From: Thiocystis violacea
GTDB lineage: Bacteria > Pseudomonadota > Gammaproteobacteria > Chromatiales > Chromatiaceae
DNA length: 44,228 nucleotides
Reading direction: 5' to 3'
Assembly: GCF_016583565.1 (NCBI RefSeq)
Contig: NZ_NRRF01000044.1
Location: forward strand, 1 to 44,228
This document shows positions 25,922-34,266 of this stretch, in pieces (position 1 is the stretch's first letter; the number at the start of each line of letters is the position of its first letter). Below the pieces are notes generated by a model that saw only the letters and a program-made list of their open reading frames with translations, was not told where the DNA came from and did no database searches. The translations under genes were made by a program, and so were the position numbers.

Positions 25922-26166
25922 ACACACCGACATTGATGCGGTGCACTGTCCTCGCGGTGCGCTCTGTGTCGCAGCAGCCCGCCGTCGCTGTGCTGGGATT
26001 TTCGATTGAGCATCGCACTGGATGGGCTCCGGAGGAGGTCATCCTGAGCGCCAACAGCTGCATGGCGTGGCGCCGTCAGCAGACCAGGCTGCGGCGTCAG
26101 CGGCAACGAGTTGACACGATCTCTTGTATAAGGGAATTCAAGCCGATCGAAAAAATTACGTTATAA
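25858..26166 (+). CDS. Possible small protein overlapping the end of the previous gene
   Basis: A 102-codon frame starts with ATG at 25858 inside the previous gene. A second ATG at 25936 lies after that gene's stop. The middle (CTVLAVRSVSQQPAVAVLGF) looks protein-like, while the end is Arg-rich and runs into the AT-rich promoter-like stretch. No domain is recognised. It may be a chance frame. Confidence 0.3.
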   Translation: MADSAARRMAEEASADDPSILNTPTLMRCTVLAVRSVSQQPAVAVLGFSIEHRTGWAPEEVILSANSCMAWRRQQTRLRRQRQRVDTISCIREFKPIEKITL

Positions 26167-26171
26167 CGTAA
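26156..26171. promoter_or_regulatory. Perfect 16-bp palindrome before the nuclease gene
   Basis: TTACGTTATAACGTAA is its own reverse complement and lies 8 bp before the ATG of the thermonuclease gene, in an AT-rich pocket. A TTGACA is present at 26111 without a well-spaced -10. The palindrome is a good operator candidate for a dimeric regulator. Confidence 0.55.
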
Positions 26172-26179
26172 CATCAGAC

Positions 26180-26716
26180 ATGACCCGTCTTCGCATCCCC
26201 TGGCATCGACTCCTTCCGCGTCACCAACGCCTCGCCCTGTTCTGGGCCTTCTCTGGCATCGGCATCGCCGCACCCTGGATCCTGGGTGACACGATCTCGT
26301 TCAACACGAGAAAGCCGCCCGAGTGCATGATCAACAGCATCTATGACGGCGACACCCTCCGCGCCACCTGCGGCGCCGAGAAGGTCAAAGTCCGGCTCTA
26401 CTGTATCGACACGCCGGAGATGGGACAGCGGCCCTGGGGCACCGAGAGCCGTGACTATCTGCGCAGGATTGCCCCGTCCACCGTCCGGTTGGTGGAGCAC
26501 GACAAGGACCGCTATGGTCGCATCGTCGGCGAGGTGTTCGATGGTGAGACCAGCTTGAATCTGGCAATGGTCGCGGCGGGTCGCGCGGCCGTTTATCCTC
26601 GTTACTGCAACGAATCCCGCTTCTATGCGGCACAGGAGCAGGCCAAGACTGCAGGGCGTGGGATCTGGGAGAAGCCGGGCGATCAGCAACAGCCCTGGAC
26701 ATGGAGACACCACTGA
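26180..26716 (+). CDS. Thermonuclease-family (SNase) nuclease, membrane-anchored or exported
   Basis: A 178-residue staphylococcal-nuclease-like protein. Active-site positions are conserved: Asp56 in YDGDTL, Arg72, Asp77-Thr78 and Glu80 in RLYCIDTPE, and Arg114 in DRYGR. A basic N-terminus followed by a hydrophobic segment (about 18-36, LALFWAFSGIGIAAPWILG) serves as a signal or anchor. The enzyme would therefore act outside the cytoplasm on DNA or RNA. The palindrome just upstream suggests regulated expression. The next gene's ATG overlaps its stop. Confidence 0.9.
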   Translation: MTRLRIPWHRLLPRHQRLALFWAFSGIGIAAPWILGDTISFNTRKPPECMINSIYDGDTLRATCGAEKVKVRLYCIDTPEMGQRPWGTESRDYLRRIAPSTVRLVEHDKDRYGRIVGEVFDGETSLNLAMVAAGRAAVYPRYCNESRFYAAQEQAKTAGRGIWEKPGDQQQPWTWRHH

Positions 26717-27018
26717 TGGATCTCGCATGCTTGCATGACCTTCTGAAGGATGAACTCGACGCCAGGAATCGTGAGAGCCTGACGCGCGTTCATGCGATCG
26801 AGCGCCGCGTCCTAGATGGCGAACTGCTCACCGGCGCCGACTTGCAGACGATCAATGACGCCATCGAATCGGCCACCAGCACGCTCGCCGTCGGCGAGTT
26901 CGACCGCGCCGAGGTCATCCTCGCCCGTCGTATCCTCGTCTCCTGCACCGCCATTCGGACCCACTCGATCATCAACGACCACCGGTGCCAGAGCGTTGGG
27001 GCTCCAACGAACCCATGA
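26716..27018 (+). CDS. Hypothetical protein coupled to the nuclease gene
   Basis: A 100-residue, mostly helical protein of unknown function (LHDLLKDELDARNRESLTRV near the start). The ATG at 26716 overlaps the thermonuclease stop (TGATG). An in-frame ATG at 26701 inside the nuclease gene is less likely. No signal peptide or domain is recognised. An RMF-like gene follows 9 bp after the stop, so the three form a small operon. Confidence 0.65.
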   Translation: MDLACLHDLLKDELDARNRESLTRVHAIERRVLDGELLTGADLQTINDAIESATSTLAVGEFDRAEVILARRILVSCTAIRTHSIINDHRCQSVGAPTNP

Positions 27019-27027
27019 GGTCGCACC

Positions 27028-27345
27028 ATGCCCATCTTCGACCACGACTTTGAGCTGACTTGGTTCGACGCTGGCTCAGCCGTCTTCGATGGCATCATCG
27101 ACCCGGCCTGTTTTCCGCCGCTCGGCGACTGCAAGGCGCAACGTGAATGGCTCGCCGGATTCGCGGGAGCCTGGGCGGAGCTTCCGGAGTGTCCCGGCCT
27201 GGAGCAGGATCCCCGGAGCCAACCGGTCGAGGAGGTCCTTGCGCGTGCCCTTGCCGACCGGCCCGAACTGCTGCGGCAACTGCTCGCGATCAGAGCTTTC
27301 GGAAGTTCTCCACGTACTCGTTACCATGTCGCTGGATCGCCTTGA
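27028..27345 (+). CDS. RMF-like small protein, copy 1
   Basis: A 105-residue protein that is a paralogue of the one at 41167-41487. Both share a central F/YPPL-x-D-x-x-AQ-x-EWLAGF-x-x-AW block and a C-terminal RAL-x-DRPELLRQ block. The central block resembles the CPY...WLGGW pattern of ribosome modulation factor and CrpP-like proteins. That resemblance is by eye only. The 3' end overlaps the convergent endonuclease I gene by 56 bp. After LLRQLLAIRA the sequence diverges from the paralogue, so the end may have been altered by that junction. Confidence 0.6.
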   Translation: MPIFDHDFELTWFDAGSAVFDGIIDPACFPPLGDCKAQREWLAGFAGAWAELPECPGLEQDPRSQPVEEVLARALADRPELLRQLLAIRAFGSSPRTRYHVAGSP

Positions 27346-28375
27346 TGCGCTTGTCTCGCTCGATCTCCCAGGCATCGGGAGGATCCCCGTTGTTCCATGC
27401 CTTGTATAGCTGCTGGTCCTGGCTGCTCAATCGAAACCCATAGGTGTCGCGCATGTAGAGCATGGTCCGGGCGATGTCTCCGCGAACGTCAGCGGGTGGT
27501 TGAACTCTGCGGATGCTCGAATCGATGCGGATCTCGCATTCTCCGAAGCGCTCCCCGCGGCTGACCATGCCCCAGTTGTAGTTCGACCGCTGACCGTTGA
27601 TCTGCCCGACGGCAGGATAGAGGTTGATGAGATCGTTATGAGCGGCCTCGAATACCGGATCGACGCGCTGACAGCAGTCGCGACCGGATAGCGTTTCGCC
27701 ATTGTCTTTGCTGCACTCCTTGAAGGCTTTTGGCTCACGCCAACACTGGCGCGACTGTCCAAACTGGGCCGCCGGAAAAACGTGCTCGGCCTCGACCCGC
27801 CTGGCCCGGCTGACGCTGGATAAGCTGGTAAGGCCGCAACTCCCGAGATCGATGGCACCCTTATCGCTGTAGCGGCATCCGCAGTAGAAAGTCTCGCGGT
27901 GATCGAAGTAGACCTTGTTGTATAGGTAATCCTTCGCCGTCGAGAAAGATCCTGCCGTTGTCGGCAGCGTTTTGCCGTCAACGGCTTTAGGCTCGGCCCA
28001 AGGAAGCTCGGGCAGGTCAGGCAACCGAAACTCGGGCAACCATGCCCCCAGGTCTTTGATGCTCGCCGGAACTTCGAGGTCATGGTCGGCCAGAGACCCG
28101 AGCAGATCCCCAAGCCAGGTGCCGGTATCCCCGGCTACATCCACCAGCAAGGCACGGATGTCTGTGGCGATAGCGAATGCTTCTTGCCCGTTCTCGGGCA
28201 GCCGCTCCACGATCGACTGCGGCGTGAAGGATACGGCGCTGATGATGCCCAAGCCTGCGGCGACGTCACGTAACTTCGCGAGCCAAACACGCATCGGAAA
28301 GCGGTTGAAAATCGCAAACGCCGCAGAGCCGTTGCGGGCACTAGGTTTCGTGGACTTACGAGCGGAACGAGCCAT
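27290..28375 (-). CDS. Endonuclease I family protein (EndA/NucM-like)
   Basis: A 361-residue protein from the ATG at 28373-28375. An upstream extension is possible but low-complexity. The C-terminal about 200 residues are an endonuclease I domain with the beta-beta-alpha-metal motif: EAEHVFPAAQFGQ (about 195-208), NDLINLYPAVGQINGQR (about 247), and RGDIARTMLYMRDTYGF. Cys-rich CGCRY and CCQRV segments suggest disulfides. The N-terminal half has a hydrophobic helix (LRDVAAGLGIISAVSF) and a Pro-rich linker, unlike compact EndA, and may anchor it. It is convergent with and overlaps the RMF-like gene. Confidence 0.85.
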   Translation of the reverse strand: MARSARKSTKPSARNGSAAFAIFNRFPMRVWLAKLRDVAAGLGIISAVSFTPQSIVERLPENGQEAFAIATDIRALLVDVAGDTGTWLGDLLGSLADHDLEVPASIKDLGAWLPEFRLPDLPELPWAEPKAVDGKTLPTTAGSFSTAKDYLYNKVYFDHRETFYCGCRYSDKGAIDLGSCGLTSLSSVSRARRVEAEHVFPAAQFGQSRQCWREPKAFKECSKDNGETLSGRDCCQRVDPVFEAAHNDLINLYPAVGQINGQRSNYNWGMVSRGERFGECEIRIDSSIRRVQPPADVRGDIARTMLYMRDTYGFRLSSQDQQLYKAWNNGDPPDAWEIERDKRIKAIQRHGNEYVENFRKL

Positions 28376-28443
28376 GGAGATACAGCGAGCAAAAGGGACG
28401 CACTGTACCAGTTCATGCAGGCAAAGGAGGAGCGTGCCGGTCA

Positions 28444-28540
28444 CGGCGCTTGCAGATCCAGCGCGCCCGGAGCCGCCGCTTGATTCATGTGGTGGCGGCA
28501 CCGGCCACCCTGGGCAAGCGCCGCGCCCGTCACGACCGAT
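28444..28540. repeat. Hairpin repeat, unit A
   Basis: The outer stem CGGCGCTTGC (28444-28453) pairs with GCAAGCGCCG (28514-28523). An inner stem CCGGAGCCGCC pairs with GGCGGCACCGG. The unit is preceded by GTCA and ends in GTCACGACCGAT. Confidence 0.6.
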
Positions 28541-28541
28541 G

Positions 28542-28572
28542 TGGACATCTCCCCCCCGGCCCCCGCTGGGGG
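28542..28572. repeat. C-rich repeat, copy 1
   Basis: TGGACATCTCCCCCC (28542-28556) is followed by CCCCC-GCT-GGGGG (28560-28572). The same arrangement recurs at 28808. Confidence 0.6.
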
Positions 28573-28582
28573 TGGGTTGAGC

Positions 28583-28635
28583 GTGGCCGCCCGGCTCTTG
28601 GCAAACAACGCCAACAGCCGGGCGGCCACGACCGA
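28583..28635. repeat. Hairpin repeat, near-perfect 47-nt stem-loop
   Basis: GTGGCCGCCCGGCT (28583-28596) pairs perfectly with AGCCGGGCGGCCAC (28616-28629). An inner TTGGC/GCCAA stem closes an AAACAAC loop. The unit is followed by GACCGAT, as in unit A. Confidence 0.65.
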
Positions 28636-28807
28636 TTTGAGATGCGGGAGCACCCGCGCCCCGAGGGGTCGCTGCGCTCCAAGGTAGGTCTGCCGGCGCG
28701 GGGTCGTGCCCGGCAAACAGCGCCGGTCACTCCTTCCCCGCACCGTCAGCCCGCTACTTTCGATCACCCCCTAGCCCCTCAAGGGGGAAGAATTGCCGCG
28801 ACCTGCG

Positions 28808-28839
28808 TGGACATCTCCCCCCTACCCCCCCGCTGGGGG
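28808..28839. repeat. C-rich repeat, copy 2
   Basis: TGGACATCTCCCCCC (28808-28822) is followed by CCCCC-GCT-GGGGG (28827-28839), matching the copy at 28542. Confidence 0.6.
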
Positions 28840-29046
28840 GAACGTCCGGCTCAAGCTCACCGCAGGCATCGGCCCCGCTTGCGCCAACCGCTCCGGCAGC
28901 GCGCGCGGCCAGGGCGCCGGGCTGTGCTCGCCATCCCTGGACTGCGCATCCCGGCACGCCCTGAGTCCGCGCGCCCTGCCTCCACGGCTGGCACGGCGCT
29001 CAGTGGTCCAACTCATCGTCCTGGAAGCTGAGGAGCGCGCCTGTCA

Positions 29047-29140
29047 CGGCGCCTGCTCAGCAGGTCCACCGGGCGCCGCAGTGGTTGATCTCGTTGAGGC
29101 GGCCCCCGCTGGCCCTGGCAGGCGCCGCGCCAGTCGCGAC
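29047..29140. repeat. Hairpin repeat, unit B
   Basis: The outer stem CGGCGCCTGC (29047-29056) pairs with GCAGGCGCCG (29118-29127). One base pair is changed on both sides relative to unit A. An inner GGGCGCCGC/GCGGCCCCC-type stem is present. The unit is preceded by GTCA and ends in GTCGCGACCGA. Confidence 0.6.
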
Positions 29141-29287
29141 CGAATCTCACAGGGCATCGCTCGACCTCGGCCCGCAGGCGCCGGCCATCGCCCCCGGCCA
29201 GCGCAAACACCGCGCTCGCCGGGGTCGCCGGTCGGCACTCCGCTCCGCACTCCGACTCATCGTCTCAGGCGTGGAGCGTGCCCGTCA

Positions 29288-29382
29288 CCCGCCTTGCATC
29301 GCAGCACCCACCGGCGCCTTGTCCTCGATTCTGGGGTAGCGGCCCCGGCAGGCGCTGGCAAGGCGGGCGCCGGTCACGACCG
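29288..29382. repeat. Hairpin repeat, unit C
   Basis: The outer stem CCCGCCTTGC (29288-29297) pairs with GCAAGGCGGG (29358-29367). The unit is preceded by GTCA and ends in GTCACGACCGAT, the same ending as unit A. Confidence 0.6.
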
Positions 29383-29798
29383 ATTCATATGCCCGCCCAC
29401 CGCCCTCCGGCTGACAGACCAGTGACAGGCGCCGCTTAACTGCGTTCAAGCGGACGCCGGCAAGCGCTGGCATTGCTTGCGCGCTCGATGAAGAGCGAGC
29501 ACCGCGCCTGAATCGACCCTCGCCGCCCGACTCAAGCGCAGTGGCACCCAGCTTCCACGCGCGCGACTCGCCCCCGCCTGACGGCGGGGTCTCGACCGCC
29601 CGCGCGCGCGGCGTCAGCGTGGCTGCGAGGTTGGGTAGCAGCGCGCGCGGGCGGATGCGCTCTAGTGCGAGCCTGTTACCCCGCGTCAGACCACCATCAT
29701 GATCAACCTCGGCACGGGGCCGCTGCTGCAAGCATCGCTCCGCAGTGGAATGGCGGATCGGCAGCGGTCGGTGGCTCGCCGCTGTCAGCCTTGAGCGT

Positions 29799-32328
29799 GG
29801 GCCTATCCCCGCGAGCGCGGGGGAACCGCTAAAACCGTCTAGCGTCGCTAGCGTGAACGGGGCCTATCCCCGCGAGCGCGGGGGAACCGCTGGGCAGGCG
29901 GGGGTGGGCGATGCTCCGGCGGGCCTATCCCCGCGAGCGCGGGGGAACCCGCCGAGGTCTGCGCCCGAGCCTGGTCCTGCAGGGCCTATCCCCGCGAGCG
30001 CGGGGGAACCCTCGATCAGATGGGCGTCGTGGTCGTGCGTAAGGGCCTATCCCCGCGAGCGCGGGGGAACCTCCATCAAACACTCCGAGCATGTGTGCGA
30101 GCAGGGCCTATCCCCGCGAGCGCGGGGGAACCGGCGCTCGTCTCGCTTAGATCAGGTTGGTCACGGGCCTATCCCCGCGAGCGCGGGGGAACCGCTGGAG
30201 GAAGCGGTGGGCATACCTCGATATCGGGCCTATCCCCGCGAGCGCGGGGGAACCACGGCGGCCAATGAGTTGGTGCAGTCGCACGGGGGCCTATCCCCGC
30301 GAGCGCGGGGGAACCAAGCTCACCCTGGATGCACTCGAGGACGTGGCGGGCCTATCCCCGCGAGCGCGGGGGAACCACGACTTCAAGGTCATGCGGAGCG
30401 CCGCCTTTGGGCCTATCCCCGCGAGCGCGGGGGAACCATCATCGCATCCGAGAATCTGACGGCCGGGACGGGCCTATCCCCGCGAGCGCGGGGGAACCTG
30501 AACCTCAAGCGGTACCACCTCTGGTATCAGGGGCCTATCCCCGCGAGCGCGGGGGAACCGCGAGAGCAGAGGCGGAGCGGCTTGCGACTTTGGGCCTATC
30601 CCCGCGAGCGCGGGGGAACCGCCCCGCCTGCTTGCCATCCGCGATTGCTAGCGGGCCTATCCCCGCGAGCGCGGGGGAACCAGGTGATGGTCGACGATCG
30701 CGACGAATTGGGCGGGCCTATCCCCGCGAGCGCGGGGGAACCGTGGGACGACGGCATCGGCAGTGGGCGCGGTGGGGCCTATCCCCGCGAGCGCGGGGGA
30801 ACCCACTCGGGGCTGCAGCAGGTCAGGCCCCAGCGGGGCCTATCCCCGCGAGCGCGGGGGAACCGTCGACGTGACGGGGCCGTGGAGGTAGTCAATGGGC
30901 CTATCCCCGCGAGCGCGGGGGAACCGGTGATCGACGGGCGATCCATGACCTCGACCAGGGCCTATCCCCGCGAGCGCGGGGGAACCTCGACCGCGATGGC
31001 GCGCACCGTGGCGCCGTGGGGCCTATCCCCGCGAGCGCGGGGGAACCATGACTCGCGCGGTCGTCCGACACGCCGATTTGGGCCTATCCCCGCGAGCGCG
31101 GGGGAACCCTGATCAGAGACCCGCCCCAGCTTGTCCATGGGGGCCTATCCCCGCGAGCGCGGGGGAACCCCAGTGGCGCGTTCATACCTTGGCCCCGTAG
31201 AGGGCCTATCCCCGCGAGCGCGGGGGAACCAATGCATGGTGGGTTTATGGATACTAAGGATTGGGCCTATCCCCGCGAGCGCGGGGGAACCGGCGTGCCC
31301 GATGTCGTTCACCAACCTGGCCTGGGCCTATCCCCGCGAGCGCGGGGGAACCTCTCGCCCTGGAGCGCAGCATCCGAGGCGATCGGGCCTATCCCCGCGA
31401 GCGCGGGGGAACCCGCAAGCTGGAGGCGCAAAAGTCATCCGATGGGGGCCTATCCCCGCGAGCGCGGGGGAACCATTCGCTTGACCGCCATGGTCATCGG
31501 GAATGAGGGCCTATCCCCGCGAGCGCGGGGGAACCGTTCGGCATTCCAGCGACGACGTTCGGGCTGTGGGCCTATCCCCGCGAGCGCGGGGGAACCGGGT
31601 CGGCGTGCCATCTCCGGTAAATTTCGGCGGGCCTATCCCCGCGAGCGCGGGGGAACCCTGTGCGAGATCAATTACTCGGACAATCCGTGGGGCCTATCCC
31701 CGCGAGCGCGGGGGAACCGCGAACACGGCCGACAACCTAAATCCTTGACAGGGCCTATCCCCGCGAGCGCGGGGGAACCTTCTACGACCCAAATTCAGGC
31801 TTCTCTCGTCAGGGCCTATCCCCGCGAGCGCGGGGGAACCAAACCGCCGAGTCCAAGCGCCTGGATTTGATCGGGCCTATCCCCGCGAGCGCGGGGGAAC
31901 CATCCAGGACAATTACCGCAAAAACGCTTACAGGGGCCTATCCCCGCGAGCGCGGGGGAACCCTCAATGAATGGGTCGCTGGTGTGCTGATGGCGGGCCT
32001 ATCCCCGCGAGCGCGGGGGAACCGCGCGGCGTGAAGGAGCGCTGCGAAATGGCCGGGGCCTATCCCCGCGAGCGCGGGGGAACCGCGCCGCGCTTCTGCC
32101 TCCATGCGCCGTCTGCGGGCCTATCCCCGCGAGCGCGGGGGAACCCTGAGATGTTGGCTTGGATGCCTTGGATCATGGGGCCTATCCCCGCGAGCGCGGG
32201 GGAACCCAGTAATGGCATTATTTGCGTAGGCTTGGCTGGGGCCTATCCCCGCGAGCGCGGGGGAACCGGAGCATCGCCCCTGTCGGGCGCCTGGTGGTGG
32301 GGCCTATCCCCGCGAGCGCGGGGGAACC
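29799..32328 (-). CRISPR. Type I-E CRISPR array: 42 repeats, 41 spacers
   Basis: Repeats of 29 nt occur with a strict 61-nt period from 29799 to 32300, leaving 32-nt spacers. On the minus strand the repeat starts GGTTCCCCCGCGC and ends GGGGATAGGCCC. This matches the type I-E consensus with its central CCCCGCG-CGCGGGG hairpin cut by Cas6e. That orientation and the neighbouring cas2 put the leader at 32329-32394, so spacers near 32300 are the newest. All repeats read identical, including the leader-distal one. I saw no repeated spacer and no obvious match to other parts of the window. Confidence 0.98.
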
Positions 32329-32394
32329 TCTTGCAGTTAAGCGCATACCCTACAAGAGAAAAACGGGAGATACATTAGTTTTCAAAGAGCGCTT
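32329..32394 (-). promoter_or_regulatory. Leader of the type I-E array
   Basis: A 66-bp stretch between cas2 and the first repeat is AT-richer than its surroundings, with TTTGAAAACTAATG and TTTTTCTCTTG on the minus strand. Its position and orientation fit a leader that drives the array and guides spacer integration. It is short, so the functional leader or promoter may extend into cas2. Confidence 0.65.
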
Positions 32395-32691
32395 TTACAA
32401 AGACTTTCGCACCAGCCACAGTCCGTCGATATCGACCAGTTCTCTCGGCGGCGTCCCCAGCGTCGCGATACCAATACCCCCTGTTGCATTCACATCCCGC
32501 CACACCATCACGATGCTTCCTGTCGGCTCCGCTGTGTGCCAAGCCGTCAAGACCCCCCAGGTGCGAGAGCGCACACCCGGATTCATGCGCGGTGAGATGT
32601 AGACCGTTGGAGCAACCTCCAGCATGAGCGAACCGAGATATCCACGGTATCGGTCGGCGACATCACGCGTTACGATCATGACCAGAGGCAT
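32395..32691 (-). CDS. cas2: Cas2, type I-E
   Basis: A 98-residue Cas2 of the I-E subfamily. It forms the adaptation complex with Cas1 that inserts new spacers. It opens MPLVMIVTRDVADRYRGYLG and continues with the subtype features APTVYISPRMNPGVR and WGVLTAW. It starts 29 bp inside the end of cas1 (a second ATG at 32677-32679 is possible), so translation is coupled. It is the last cas gene before the leader. Confidence 0.95.
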   Translation of the reverse strand: MPLVMIVTRDVADRYRGYLGSLMLEVAPTVYISPRMNPGVRSRTWGVLTAWHTAEPTGSIVMVWRDVNATGGIGIATLGTPPRELVDIDGLWLVRKSL

Positions 32692-33553
32692 CGGTCTCCT
32701 CCATGCGGATGACTTGCTTGATGCGATCGATCATCGAGGGGATTACATCCTGCTTGCGAAACACGGTCGCCGCTTCGCGCCTGACCAAGCGATCGACCGT
32801 CTTGCTGTCCGTCTCGGCCTTCTTCGCGACCGTGAAAGCAACCTGCAGAGTGATGGTGTCCCGGAACAGATCGGCGATATCCAGTACGAACGACTGCCCC
32901 GAATCCTCATGGATGAACCCTAGCTGGGGGATCGCCGCAACGGCCTGAACAGCAATTGCCGCCGCCGCTTGAACGGCAGTCGCCGCGTGATTGATCGCTT
33001 GGTTGGGGATGTCCGTCGCGCTGGGGTTGGCGCGATCGTAGTGCCGCCCCTTCCAGTCGATTCCATAGCGCTGCGCCATCAACTGATAGGTTGCTTTGAC
33101 GCGAGAGCCCTCAATGCCGCGCAGGGTATCCAGGTCTCGATGAGGTAGTACTTCGCCGAGGCGCAGGGCGTACATGCGGCGGGCGACGCTGATGCGCCGA
33201 CGCGGATTACCCCACAATTCAGCCTGACGGCGAGCGATGTCGGAACGGTCCGGCATCAAAGGCGGCGCGGTGTAGCAGCGCACGCCGTCCTCGCCCACCG
33301 CTGCCATCAAGGTGCCGTGCCTGGCGAGCAGGCGAAGCGCGTCATGGGTTACGGTACTACCAGGGCCGAGCAGGATCATCGACACGGTTTGATGCGGGAT
33401 CTGCACCGCAGAGGGTGTCAGTGAGTCCTTGCCCTGGAAGAAATGCAGACAGCCATCGATCACGCACAGCTCGCCACGCTCAAACCAGATCAGCCCATGC
33501 CGATCGGCATGGGGCATCCGCGAGGTTTCAAGGCCGAGTCGTCCCTTCAGCAT
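32663..33553 (-). CDS. cas1: Cas1, type I-E
   Basis: The spacer integrase, 296 residues. The metal-binding active site is present: Glu148 in RGIEGSR, His215 in GFIHED and Asp228 in LDIADLFRD. The spacing between the last two is the same as between His208 and Asp221 of E. coli Cas1. Length is normal. It overlaps cas6e at its start and cas2 at its end, so adaptation genes are expressed with the interference genes. Confidence 0.96.
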   Translation of the reverse strand: MLKGRLGLETSRMPHADRHGLIWFERGELCVIDGCLHFFQGKDSLTPSAVQIPHQTVSMILLGPGSTVTHDALRLLARHGTLMAAVGEDGVRCYTAPPLMPDRSDIARRQAELWGNPRRRISVARRMYALRLGEVLPHRDLDTLRGIEGSRVKATYQLMAQRYGIDWKGRHYDRANPSATDIPNQAINHAATAVQAAAAIAVQAVAAIPQLGFIHEDSGQSFVLDIADLFRDTITLQVAFTVAKKAETDSKTVDRLVRREAATVFRKQDVIPSMIDRIKQVIRMEETDASGHDRNA

Positions 33554-34266
33554 GAGCGGGCCGGCTTGAGCAACAGCATGCCGAAACCGAAGGCGCGGTG
33601 CCGCCCGATACCGCGCGTCAGCAGGCGGGTGAAGGCATCGCTATCGCCAACGTGCAACTGGCCCTTGAACACGGCATCGGGGCCAGAGAACGAGCGCGCT
33701 TTGCGTTGTCTGGCCTCGTCAGACCCGGCACGTCGGATCACGCGACTGAGCCGAAAGGCGTCCATACCGGCCTGAAGCAACTGGGCGGCGCCGTGTTCAG
33801 CGAGCCGCTTTCGTAGCCACTCGGCGTAGATCATTTCGCGGTTGATGGGCTGTTCAGGCGACGGTTCCGCTTCGATGGCGTGCAGAAAGACATCGCGCTC
33901 GCGACCGTCCTTTGCCCGGAGTACCGGGCGCACTCGGACCTCGAAACTCAGCGCTTGGCCCTTACTCCATGAGGTCGGAAACGGCCGCGCGGCGAGGCTA
34001 TCCAACCCCAGTGCTCGCGCCACATCAGGGGTCGCCAGGGCCGCGTTGTCATGCAGCGCCGCCGGGGGTTGATCTGAGTAGGCCAAGAGTCCCTGTCGCG
34101 GGCCGAGGTAGCGAAACGGCTTGGGGGATTGCTCGCCAAAGGCCGCAGTCAGCAGGGCATGCAACGCATATCCATCATCACCGTCAGGCGACAGCAGCCG
34201 ATGGCGGGTTGCCCAGATGGCCATGGCTTCGGGATCAGGCGAGCAGTGCAGCAGGTAAAGGCTCAT
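33547..34266 (-). CDS. cas6e: Cas6e (CasE), pre-crRNA endonuclease
   Basis: A 239-residue RNA endonuclease that cuts the repeat hairpin and stays on the crRNA as part of Cascade. I chose the ATG at 34264-34266 (MSLYLLHCSPDPEAM), which overlaps the cas5 stop. The longer frame adds 24 low-complexity residues. The C-terminal GIGRHRAFGFGMLLL is the glycine-rich loop of the family. A candidate catalytic His lies near the N-terminus (HCSPD or RHRLL). Which one serves is not settled by inspection. Confidence 0.94.
   Translation of the reverse strand: MSLYLLHCSPDPEAMAIWATRHRLLSPDGDDGYALHALLTAAFGEQSPKPFRYLGPRQGLLAYSDQPPAALHDNAALATPDVARALGLDSLAARPFPTSWSKGQALSFEVRVRPVLRAKDGRERDVFLHAIEAEPSPEQPINREMIYAEWLRKRLAEHGAAQLLQAGMDAFRLSRVIRRAGSDEARQRKARSFSGPDAVFKGQLHVGDSDAFTRLLTRGIGRHRAFGFGMLLLKPARSC

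Larger units (their letters stand above)
28376..29798. other. GC-rich non-coding region with hairpin repeats
   Basis: About 1.4 kb without a credible gene. Open frames here on both strands have skewed composition and no recognisable protein. The stretch is a mosaic of repeated pieces: four hairpin units that end in GACCGA and two C-rich units (listed separately). It separates endonuclease I from the leader-distal end of the type I-E array. Confidence 0.65.

Noticed and set aside
29285..29731. A 148-codon minus-strand frame in the GC-rich region
   Set aside because: Low-complexity Arg/Ala/Gly-rich product overlapping hairpin unit C. No homology pattern recognised.
28376..29798. Integron cassette array or retron as explanation of the hairpin region
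   Set aside because: No GTTRRRY/RYYYAAC core sites, no integron integrase and no reverse transcriptase are visible.
29745..32378. Long open frames repeating PIPASAGEP across the first CRISPR array
   Set aside because: They are translations of the 29-nt repeats on the non-transcribed strand. Spacers vary and no ribosome-binding site or protein family fits.
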